Assembly: GCF_017591425.1 (NCBI RefSeq)
Contig: NW_024465885.1
Coordinates: 46,061,001 to 46,125,000 of the forward strand
Direction of reading: 5' to 3'
Origin: Ochotona curzoniae
Taxonomy: Eukaryota > Chordata > Mammalia > Lagomorpha > Ochotonidae
Length of the DNA stretch: 64,000 nucleotides
Shown: piece by piece, positions 11,626 to 19,030 of the stretch
Layout: each line of letters begins with the position of its first letter
How positions within the stretch are numbered: position 1 is the stretch's first letter
The notes under the pieces: generated by a model
Database searches by the model: none
What the model was told of the DNA's origin: nothing
What the model saw: the letters and a program-made list of their open reading frames with translations, nothing else
Made by a program: the position numbers and the translations under genes

Positions 11626-12042
11626 CTAGCAGCTGCTGTTACTGCTGCTGACGCTGTGCTCAAGGATGAAGCATCCACAGACCCCAAAGAATGATATAAG
11701 GCCCATGGCTACTATACCAGCCCATTGGTGTGCAAAGGAAAGATCCTTTAGTATGCAATTTGTCCATTGCTTTACTGTGGCAATCTCTACTTTTATGCTA
11801 TTTATGGCTATAATTTGGGATCTTAGTTCCTATGTCAAATTATCGAATCGTATGGACCAGCTTCCACTAGGGGATAGCATAGCGGATAATTCTCTGGACA
11901 AATTCAGTGCTCGGGAACCATTGGTGACAATAGAGGGAGTGACACACATTCCAGGTAGACTAAGCACACAAGAGGTCCCCATATGATGGAAATAAGTTGT
12001 GGAATGCATACCAGCACCACAGTGCCAGAGCCATTCCAACAC
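11626..12042 (-). pseudogene. env: ERV env, transmembrane-subunit end, with an in-frame stop
   Basis: The frame runs from about 12042, is interrupted by TAG at 11830-11832, and continues in the same frame to a stop at 11626-11628. After the TAG come a helical stretch (SQIIAINSIKVEIATVKQW), a tryptophan-containing pre-membrane part and a hydrophobic segment (AGIVAMGLISFFGVCGCFI) followed by a short tail. This layout fits the membrane-proximal and anchor regions of a betaretroviral TM subunit. I see no furin-type cleavage site or fusion peptide, so much of the SU/TM middle is missing. Non-functional. Confidence 0.65.
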
Positions 12043-12053
12043 TGGTTAAGGGC

Positions 12054-12605
12054 TCACTTAACTACAGAGCAATTCAAAAGGGTAACATTAGCACTCATGG
12101 AAACAATAAACATAAATGGAGCTTGTACACATACATAAATAGCATTATAGATAACATCACAACTACAATTAACTTTAACATTTTCTTCCCATATTCTAGA
12201 ACTATTACTACTATAATTACAATTTCTTATCACTACCTTATCAATAAATGCAAAAGCTGATATATCTGAACACCCACCCCTACTAGTGCAAAGTACCCAG
12301 ACATTCCAAGACTGAGCAGAAACAGATTGAACAAGGTTACCATATGTATAGTTATACCCCACAAAGGCAGAATTTGAACAGGTAGGAAATAAATTGGTCA
12401 CAGCAAGATCAGGTGCTACTCTTTTAGGAGTCACAGTACTTTGACAGCAGTCCATTCTGGGGGCCATTTCCAAGGCCCTAGACAGCAAGTCAATATTTGC
12501 TGCACCCCTTTTATGGTGCAGTTTTAGCTGGAGATTCTGGCTGTCTCGTCTCGGTATCTGAATGAACATCAGGCTGGTCAGCATCCACCACGTCCACAGG
12601 TTCAT
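12054..12605 (-). pseudogene. env: ERV env, N-terminal part
   Basis: Starts at an ATG at 12603-12605 inside the 3' end of pol, the overlap normal for betaretroviruses. Residues 1-18 (tryptophan-rich, then MLTSLMFI) are weakly signal-peptide-like. The rest is rich in cysteine and NxS/T sites (NYT, NSS, NCS, NVT), as expected of a surface glycoprotein, and the CVQAPFMFIV segment resembles the CV..P.M.VV stretch in SU of HERV-K-like elements. At 183 codons it is much shorter than a normal SU-TM precursor. A stop at the 3' end separates it from the TM fragment. Confidence 0.65.
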
Positions 12606-13197
12606 CTTGCTCCGGCTTTCTTATCACTCGCGTCAAACGTTCTGGCACCCACACCGGTCCATCAGAATCCTGCGGAAAAACACAAACCGCTCCTCGCGTC
12701 CGTCGTAAGACAGGATTCGGGCCCATCCATTGTTTTGTTAAAACATCCTTCCACATCACCCAATCTTTGCAGGGGCCTGCGCCAACAGTGTGGCGTTCGG
12801 CAGCAGAATGGCCATCCAAATCCAGAATCAAAAAGTTAAAAATATAAGTAACTAAAGCCAATTGATGTTTAGGACTTTTGGGATATAGGGTGGCTCCTAC
12901 TCCCCCTTTTTGTTTTATTAATAATGCTTTGAGAGTTGCATGGGCACGCTCTACCACAGCCTGGCCTGTGGGATTATATGGGATGCCAGTAGAGTGTTTA
13001 ATTGCAAATTCAGAACAAAATTTATCAAATGCTTTGGCTGCATAGGCAGGTCCATTATCAGTCTTATAACACTGGGGGACTCCCCAGGCTGCAAAAGCCT
13101 GAAGACAGTGAGATATACAAAAATATGGTCGGATCCAATTAGTATACCCCAATACCTGCTGGAAATCATTAAGCGTCTTTAAACCATCCATTCTGGA
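12511..13197 (-). pseudogene. pol: ERV pol: RT scrap fused to the C-terminal half of integrase
   Basis: From the 5' side: about 20 residues of the RT end (LNDFQQVLGYTNWIRPYF), a switch at about 13117-13126, then integrase from ISHCLQAFAAWGVPQ onward. Integrase keeps the second catalytic Asp (KTDNGPAY) and the Glu (GQAVVERAH) but lacks the zinc-binding HHCC domain and the first Asp. The C-terminal DNA-binding part is visible (KQWMGPNPVLRRTRGAVCVF, VWVPERLTRVI). RNase H is wholly missing. The frame is open to the stop at 12511, so loss came from deletion more than point mutation. Confidence 0.85.
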
Positions 13198-13216
13198 TTT
13201 TTTTTTTTTTTTTTTT
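13198..13216 (-). repeat. A19 tract at the gag-pol deletion joint
   Basis: Nineteen Ts on the + strand (As in the retroviral sense) sit exactly between the gag fragment and the RT scrap. The two sides are in different reading frames. Its position suggests that the deletion, a template jump or a later expansion happened at an A-rich site. Confidence 0.85.
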
Positions 13217-13507
13217 GCGTTTCCATAAGACTTTCTCACCTTCCTGTATACGTCCTCTGAATTTATCAGTGCCATCTGTCAGGCAAGACTTAATCAATGT
13301 CCAGAACCTGACTATTCCTGGAGAGAGGGGCTCCTGCTGTTCTGCCCTAGCTAAGTCTCTGCCTAAGTGCTCCCATTGTGGCAGGATCAAAAGGCCCTCC
13401 TCCAGAAACCATACGGTCATCCTTTGCACCATTTGCAAAAACAACAGTACCATCAGCAGTTTCTGTAATAAAGGCTGTATGTGCGCTGAAAAAGTTAAAT
13501 TGGCCAT
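13217..13507 (-). pseudogene. gag: ERV gag, matrix-domain fragment
   Basis: From the ATG at 13505-13507 the frame is open through the A tract. It contains WFLEEGLLILPQWEHLGRDL and, 12 residues on, VRFWTLIKSCL, which fits the matrix domain of betaretroviral Gag (a W-F-x-E-x-G turn, an acidic/aromatic helix and a W-x-x-I-x-x-x-L helix). There is no obvious N-terminal myristoylation Gly, and capsid, nucleocapsid and protease are absent. The frame can be extended upstream to 13558 only from a TTG codon. Family assignment is from motif memory. Confidence 0.55.
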
Positions 13508-13580
13508 ATTTTTAACATCTCTGATCGCCACTAACCTGCAAACTTGACCGATTGTCAAATGGCGAAATTGATCATTAACC

Positions 13581-13783
13581 GCGAACTTGAATGGGCGCTA
13601 GATCGCAATCCTGAATGGCGGTAAACTGCGATCGTGAATGGCGGTAAACCACGATCCTGTATGGCGGTAAACTGCGATCGTGAATGGCGGCAAACCGCGA
13701 TCGTGAATGGCGGCAAACCGCGATCGTGAATGGCGGCAAACCGCGATCCTGAATGGCGGCAAACCCAGCTTTAATGGTCGCTA
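13581..13783 (-). repeat. 23-bp tandem array in the ERV leader with YY1-like cores
   Basis: On the + strand the unit is about GCGATCGTGAATGGCGGC plus AAACC. The (G)AATGGCGG core begins at 13613, 13636, 13659, 13682, 13705, 13728 and 13751: seven steps of exactly 23 bp, with a diverged unit at each end. Four units have ATGGCGGC and three ATGGCGGT; ATGGCGGC is the YY1 core. Each typical unit also has the palindrome CGATCG and several CpGs. An open frame crosses the array (13575-13790, -) but it is leader, not gene. Confidence 0.9.
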
Positions 13784-13827
13784 CCTGCAAACTTGACTAA
13801 CTCGACTCGTCGCTAATCCGCGAACTT

Positions 13828-13839
13828 GACGTGCACGTC
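13828..13839. other. 12-bp perfect palindrome GACGTGCACGTC in the ERV leader
   Basis: Self-complementary across all 12 bases, with GTGCAC at the centre. Six-base palindromes of this kind (GUGCAC, GCGCGC) serve as kissing-loop dimer initiation sites in lentiviral leaders. It lies between the hairpin units and the 23-bp array, where a dimerisation signal would be plausible. Function is inference. Confidence 0.5.
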
Positions 13840-13840
13840 C

Positions 13841-13978
13841 CCGCTGCTATCAGCGGCTCCCTGAGGTAACCTGAAACCTCAGCTTAAATGGGCCCCCCGC
13901 TGCTGCGGCTTCCTGAGCAAAAAGCTCAGTTGTAAACTAATTCCCCGCTCTAAGCGGCTCCCTGAGCGATCTGCTCAG
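13841..13978 (-). other. Three tandem double-hairpin units in the ERV leader RNA
   Basis: Each unit has a stem A followed by a stem B. Unit 1: CCGCTG/CAGCGG (13841-13846, 13851-13856) and CTGAGG/CCTCAG (13861-13866, 13877-13882). Unit 2: CCGC/GCGG (13897-13900, 13905-13908) and CTGAGC/GCTCAG (13913-13918, 13924-13929). Unit 3: CCGCT/AGCGG (13945-13949, 13953-13957) and CTGAGC/GCTCAG (13962-13967, 13973-13978). Stem B changes its closing pair from G-C to C-G with both sides altered, while loops vary. The element is transcribed from the minus strand, where the same stems form. Confidence 0.75.
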
Positions 13979-14010
13979 CTTACCTTCCTGGCGTTCACCA
14001 GCTGACTTCT

Positions 14011-14111
14011 ATCGATTCACAGTGCCAGTTATCTTCTATCTGATTCACGGCACCAGATATCTTCTATCCGAGTCACGGTACCAAATATATTCTATCCGAG
14101 TCACGGCAACA
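14011..14111 (-). other. Primer-binding site (tRNA-His type) in four 28-bp tandem copies
   Basis: The copy next to the 5' LTR (14094-14111, two bases from the LTR) reads TGTTGCCGTGACTCGGAT on the minus strand, 17 of 18 bases complementary to the 3' end of mammalian tRNA-His. Further copies end at 14083 (TGGTACCGTGACTCGGAT, one mismatch), 14055 (TGGTGCCGTGAATCAGAT, two mismatches) and 14027 (more diverged, 17 nt). The ends are spaced exactly 28 bp. A possible fifth, very degenerate copy ends near 14000. Only the outermost site is in the normal position for priming. Confidence 0.85.
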
Positions 14112-14113
14112 GA

Positions 14114-14374
14114 TATCGGGGGTCCTCCCGTCCCGCGGAAGAAATCACCCGACACTTGAGAGAGTCTCCAAGGCGCTTTTATTCTGATCTTCCGTTGTGT
14201 CCGTTAACTCCGTTGAGACCGTTATGACCGTTATGACCGTTACGCTCCAGCCCCTCCCCCGCCAAGCCCCCCACTTAACTGTCAAACTTGACCAATCAAC
14301 TTAAAGAGAACCAAGGCACACCAATCAGGGCAAAGGGCCAATCACAGGGCAGGAAATGGTCAGTGCCCCCAACA
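14114..14374 (-). repeat. ERV 5' LTR with promoter elements
   Basis: 261 bp, from TGTTGGGGGCACTGACC to GGACCCCCGATA on the minus strand. Read 5' to 3' it holds three CCAAT boxes (at 14338-14342, 14321-14325 and 14292-14296), a GC box, six YAACGG sites and AGAATAAAAGCGCC. I see no separate TATA box; AATAAAA may serve as the polyadenylation signal and perhaps as a TATA-like element. It is longer than the 3' LTR by one 9-bp Myb-array unit. Confidence 0.93.
14192..14242 (-). promoter_or_regulatory. Myb-type site array in the 5' LTR (6 copies)
   Basis: CCGTTA/CCGTTG (YAACGG on the retroviral strand) starts at 14192, 14201, 14210, 14219, 14228 and 14237: exact 9-bp spacing. The 3' LTR has four intact copies plus a degenerate one. 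Motif content is seen; recruitment of Myb proteins, and hence hematopoietic or germ-line expression, is inferred. Confidence 0.65.
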
Positions 14375-14380
14375 TTTTCT
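14375..14380. repeat. Right copy of the 6-bp ERV target duplication (TTTTCT)
   Basis: Matches 11145-11150 and lies directly outside the 5' LTR. Confidence 0.92.
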
Positions 14381-14398
14381 GAATTCTTTATCCCCCAT
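14375..14398 (-). pseudogene. L1 ORF1, first eight codons on the far side of the ERV
   Basis: The ATG at 14396-14398 opens MGDKEFRK, whose last codons are duplicated by the ERV target site; the frame resumes at 11150. This fixes the ERV insertion at about codon 8 of ORF1. Confidence 0.8.
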
Positions 14399-15618
14399 TT
14401 TCTTAATGTATTCATCAGTTAACTCTGAGTTTGGCAAAGGCTTTTACTCTTTTGCAGGGGAGTCTTTAGTAATATTCATTGTGCTTCTGTCTCTTCTTTT
14501 GCTCTCAGTCATTGTACTTCTGGTTAGCAGATTCTCCTTAGGACAAGTTTCTAAGCTGTATCACCTACAGGTCTACAGTTTGATTTTATTTTCTGCAATT
14601 GGTACTCAGTTCTTTGTTTTCAGTCATGTGTGCACTCCTTCCAACTGGTTTCAGGTCTAGGCTCTTGCATTAGACTTCCACCACAGTCTCTAGTCTCAAC
14701 TCCTTGCTCACCTCTCTCCACCTCCTGTGACCTCATGCTGAGTCTGTATCATTGTCTGTACAAACTTTTTCCTGCTTCTGGTTCAAGTAATTCCCAGGAT
14801 TAGGGAGATACCAGGTGTCCTAAATAGCTAGGTTGTTGATGGTGCTGATCTTGCCAGAACCCACTGGTCTGAGGGCTACCCTGTTCTATTTTGACCCGTA
14901 GGATGCCAAAGTCGGTATTATTTTCCCTATAGTATCAGTGCAAAGCACTGACCTGGAAGTGAGTTCGTTCCCAGCTCAGCTCATGTGCAACTCACTGTTG
15001 TTCCTGCAGTCTCAAAACCTTTGCCACATTGTACAAAATAGCACCTTATGTGCCAGTGGTAGAGTTCTGGATCTACTGGCAGTTAGCTCTGGACGATACC
15101 AGGATCTATTTTGGGTGGAACCTGTAGAATGTCACATCAGCACCATGCACTGTGCCAGAAATGAGTTTGCTCCCAGGTTAGTGCACGTGCAGTCCTTTTC
15201 TAAAGTCTTTGCCTCTCTATACAAAATGGCGCCTGATGTGTCTCTGGTGGGGTCTGGTCTGTGAAATCCACCTGTTCTCACACTGTCTGTCTGGAATCTG
15301 CTGCTCTCTCTGCTGCTGGCTAATCAAACAAATCAGCAGGATGGGTAATTCTTTGCCTGGATGCACCTCCTGAGCTCCCAGTGAACTCCACTTCCCAGCT
15401 GGCTGATGGTGGAGCTCAGATCACCACTAGCTGACTACCACCAAGGTATCTGATCACTGCAGCACTACACTGCTGTCTCTGCTGCTTTCCCATGTCTGTC
15501 AGTCTCCAGGTGCCACTCTGCCATCGGCCTGTCTGCTCTTACTTCCTGGAATGTGCCCTCTCTGCTTCACCGTCTATTTAAACATGCTCTTATCCTATTC
15601 CATCATCTTGATTCTCTC
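14399..15618 (-). mobile_element. L1 5' UTR with a 188-bp-spaced direct repeat
   Basis: About 1.2 kb upstream of the ORF1 ATG, ending at the target duplication. Two diverged repeats are visible on the + strand: GTACAAAATAGCACCTTATG at 15031 and ATACAAAATGGCGCCTGATG at 15219, with similar sequence before each (AAACCTTTGCC/AAGTCTTTGCC; GAGTTCGTTCCCAG/GAGTTTGCTCCCAG). The offset is 188 bp. This resembles the monomer arrangement of some rodent L1 promoters. AAAATGGCG is a YY1-like core in the second copy. Confidence 0.7.
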
Positions 15619-15629
15619 CAAATGTAGAT

Positions 15630-16090
15630 ATTATATAAAAGGATATATACTGTTTCTTCTCAAAAACATAACATTACAATGTATTACAAAGTGAGAAATT
15701 CATGACAAGGATCACAACATAGAAAAAAGGAGTATATTACTATTTATTTGGTACAATCTAATGAAGCAATATTTATAACCAAACACCAAATGATTTGACA
15801 ACCACATAATTTTAACATTTCACATTAAGTTCCCCAAATAAGAGAAAATATATGAGATTTGTCTTTCACTTAACATAATAAACCCCAGTCCCACTCATTT
15901 TGTTGTTAAATCATAAGTAAAAGTGAAAGTCTGACTATCAATATGCCATCATATATATATCACATTTTCTTCAATCAGTCATGAGCTAATGGGTATACAA
16001 CGATGCAGTTGATTCCATATCTTAACTATTGTGAATTGAGCTATTATAAACTTGAATCAGTTTTTTAAGAGCAAGAACATGTTTTCAATA
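15630..16090 (-). mobile_element. Older L1M-type 3' region relic
   Basis: The + strand text GTTGATTCCATATCTTAACT, ATTGTGAATTGAGCTATTATAAAC and the preceding ACTTAACATAATA blocks are the reversed L1M 3' region (target phrases TTAGCATAATG, GTTGATTCCATATCTTGGC, TGTGAATAGTGCTGCAATAAAC). The younger L1 probably inserted in or beside it. Boundaries approximate. Confidence 0.65.
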
Positions 16091-18555
16091 CCTTAAAGAT
16101 CAGTATCACTCTAACCACATAGTTAACTCAGAATATCAATGTATATTAATGCTCTCCTTTTTATTTAAACTCAGAAAGTTCCTTTAGGTGATATTTGCTA
16201 GTGGTGAAAGCATTTTAATATAACCATTTGCAATGAGATAGAAACAAGAGAACACTAATATTACAGTCAGGTCTGACATGGAATCTGCAAATTATTAATA
16301 CTTTTGCTGAGGGGCTGACAAATCTTCTAATCTCCTTTGCCAACAGAAGACCAAAATAAAAATGCACCTAGTGTAAAATTAAGAAAGCAGAGTGCCCCCT
16401 AGATACACAATATTACAACAAACCCGTATACTGTCTCCTGTGACATTAAGCAGGATTTCATCATCCAGTTTCCAACTCTAAGAAGTTAGATATCATGGAA
16501 AACATCTTGCCCACAGCCTGACGCTCTGCGAATGAAAGTTTGTTTTCACTAACAAGGCAAGATGGGAAGAGCCACTTATTAAAAATCTGTCTCCCTAGTA
16601 TTTTTACATGTCACCAGAAACAAAAATGTATCAAATTAGTGTTTGTAGTTATAGAACATGGACTACAATCATTGTGCCACCCTATGAAGGGACCTTACAA
16701 GGTTGGTGGGAAATGGAAGTAAATCAATTTTGATTAAAATATCTTGAAATCATTTTTCAATAAGCCACATTTTCAGTGAAGCTTTTGAAAACTCCTCAAA
16801 CATATGGCCAGGTCTGCCCAAAATTATTTCCTGTATGGTTTTATCTGCTATGAAATTTTATCTTTATTGAACTGTGAAGAATTCCATGATCCCTTGGTTC
16901 ATTTGTAACTCTCAGATAGTTAGATTTTTTTTTTCTTTGAGCCTGGGAATCTCTTTCTCACACGACCAACTGGGTAGGAAATAGAATGTGATAGCAATAC
17001 CAGGAAAATTCAGACAGTTCCCAGAAAACGCTCTGACTGTGGTGCTCCTGAAACGCAAGGCGTCATCAGGTGCGCCAGCCAATGATCTCACTGCAAGGGA
17101 AGGCCAAAGGAAACTCCTCCAGGACCCCCTCACTCCTAAACGCCAGTCCTGGCGTGGCAGAAACACCAGCCTCTCTCCCATAGCATCGTGGACCATGTAT
17201 CCCTCAAAGCCTCAGAACGGATCAAGTAATTCACATGTCCGGAAGCCAACAGTCCCAGCTTCAACTGGTGACCTAATAATCACAGTTTTACAGCCCCTGC
17301 AGGTCACTCCTGGAATGGCATCTGTCATACTGGGTGTGTGCAAGCGCGCTTGCACACACACACACACAGAGGGCTGAACACATTTCTCAAGCCTTTTGCT
17401 TTGTTTTGGGCAATTTCTCCCTGATCAGTCCTGGCTTAGCTAGAGATAAACCAGAAACTCATTTCCCAAGCCTTTCTTGCCCTCACGGTGCAGAGAAATC
17501 ATTCCTCCACTTCCGTGGGTTGTACATCTGTGGACTCAACCATTCAGACAAAAGAAATTAACAAATTCAGACTGTTTTTTCCTTCTCATGATTCCCTATA
17601 CAACAGAGTGCAATAGCTATTTACATGGTGCGTGCATTGTACTGGGTATTATAGATAATCTAGATAGGATTTAACACATCCAGGAGGATTGTGTAGGCTG
17701 TCTGAAAATATAAGTACTTCCAGTGTTATTTGAGAAGACACTGGAGCATCCACGGATTTCTGCGTCTGCAGAGGGTCCTGGAAGTAACTCCCGCAGACAT
17801 CCAGCAACGATTGATGTGATCTGGGCTTTGTGAGTTAGACATGCTCTCCAGACACATGGAAGCAGCAGCGAGAAAGGCAGAGAAACACGGCACGTCTCTA
17901 GTTTCTCCCCTTGTGATAGAGGCAATGGACGCCCCCACCATCAGGAAAGCCCATCAAAGACACCACCAGCATCGGTATTACAGCCAGGGTCTTTGTCCTG
18001 GGAAGGTGGCAAGAGCAGTTTTTACCTAGACTGGCCACTCTTGCAGGAGCCTGAGAGCTGCCCAGGGAACACCCAGTGGATAACTCCCACACTTAGGCAA
18101 ATCCACGGTGTATCTGCTGATGCAGCCAAGAATCCTCACAATTTCAGTGTCTCTCACACCACACAGAAAAGATGAGTATTACAAAAGTGTTGAGAGGGTT
18201 AGGTCTACTTTTTCTTAAGCAAATTCTTCCACTGTGTGATTTCTTTCTACTAACGTGTTAGGAATAAATACTTTTCAATATTCCTGCAGTGTTAACCTAA
18301 AGAGGAGTATATGCCTTCTTGACTTAGAATAGCCTGATACACAGTATAATTTTAAAGCCCTGATCCAAATAAAATAGAATTGTTTTACTCCATTTACCTC
18401 CACCCACCTATTGTTTTTCTATTACCCTATGCTCCATATAGGGTCGACTTTAAACTTTTACAAAAAACAAGAGTACCCTTTGCATAATCAATTAATAAAT
18501 AATTAATAAATAGGAGATCCTATTTAGCAGATTACCCCTCTGATGTTATCTGTTT
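16091..18555. other. No gene recognised; short (CA)n at 17353-17368
   Basis: No supported exon or repeat family. Short frames on both strands around 16912-17377 and 17671-18092 overlap one another and look random. A small CA microsatellite is present. Confidence 0.55.
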
Positions 18556-18559
18556 CCTG

Positions 18560-19030
18560 CTGTATTTTCATATTGCAAAACCAGGATTGGTTCAATTCTC
18601 TCTGGGGGGCAAAAAAAAAATTTTTCTTTTGGAACAGACTAGATAGCAATGAATTTCCTTCTCTGCTTATATTTACTTCACTTTCACTGATGAGCATATT
18701 TTTAATTCTGTTGGTCACATCATTACTTTTTTCTGCCAGTTGAATAATTTCATCCCATTGTTCTCTAGATTTCATGGTTTCTCACCAGCATTCAGCTGTA
18801 AGCTTTACTCTGACACTTCTGAAGCCAGAACATTGCTTTCTAGTTGCTTCTAAGGTTTAATTTTTTCCCTTTGACCTTCACTAATTTTACCACAGTGAAC
18901 ATAGGTATATTTTGCTCATTTCTGTTGAGCAAGATTCCATGAATTTCTTTAATCTGGGTTTTAGCTGGTAAAGTTCTCCACCACTGTCACTGAAAATGTT
19001 TGCTGGTGACTACAAAAACTCTATTTTTGT
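18560..19030 (-). mobile_element. Decayed L1/HAL1-type relic
   Basis: The + strand carries CATCCCATTGTTCTCTAGAT then TTTCATGGTTTCTC and CAGCTGTAAGCTTTA, in the order of the antisense ORF1 3' region of L1/HAL1 elements, with GAATTTCTTTAATCTG further on. Heavily diverged; called from memory. Confidence 0.5.

Larger units (their letters stand above)
11151..14374 (-). mobile_element. Betaretrovirus-like endogenous retrovirus, internally deleted
   Basis: A 3,224-bp provirus in minus orientation with two LTRs, a primer-binding site complementary to tRNA-His, a polypurine tract and remnants of gag, pol and env in the normal order. Protease, most of gag, most of RT, RNase H and the first half of integrase are missing. 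The LTRs differ at about ten positions plus one 9-bp unit, roughly 4%. The class II call rests on the LNDFQ..LG..NWIRPY motif of RT, TDNGPAY and GQAVVERAH of integrase, the pol/env overlap and the 6-bp duplication. A relationship to the rabbit element RERV-H, which I recall as tRNA-His primed, is a guess. Confidence 0.93.
9595..15618 (-). mobile_element. L1 retrotransposon with most of ORF2 missing, interrupted by an ERV
   Basis: An L1-family element read right to left: 5' UTR (about 14399-15618), ORF1, a short intergenic stretch, the first part of ORF2, then directly the 3' UTR with an A-rich tail (ends near 9595). An 11-bp direct repeat CAAATGTAGAT flanks the whole (9584-9594 and 15619-15629), so both ends look original. 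Its first bases on the minus strand (AGAGAATCAAGATGATGG) include a CAAGATG motif about where many L1 5' ends carry a YY1 site. Without the retrovirus the L1 is about 2.8 kb, against the 6-7 kb usual for a full L1. Confidence 0.85.

Noticed and set aside
12511..13197. Functional integrase
   Set aside because: The frame is open but the zinc-binding domain and the first catalytic Asp are deleted.
13215..13547. 110-codon plus-strand frame opposite the gag fragment
   Set aside because: It is the antisense shadow of the gag matrix fragment, which has the family motifs.
13581..13783. CRISPR-like direct repeat array
   Set aside because: The repeats are contiguous with no spacers and lie inside a retroviral leader in a mammalian genome.
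13575..13790. Open frame encoding a repetitive peptide across the 23-bp array, minus strand
   Set aside because: A 23-bp unit (not a multiple of 3) reads in all frames by turns. The repeat peptide is a by-product of the leader array and has no start or ribosome context.
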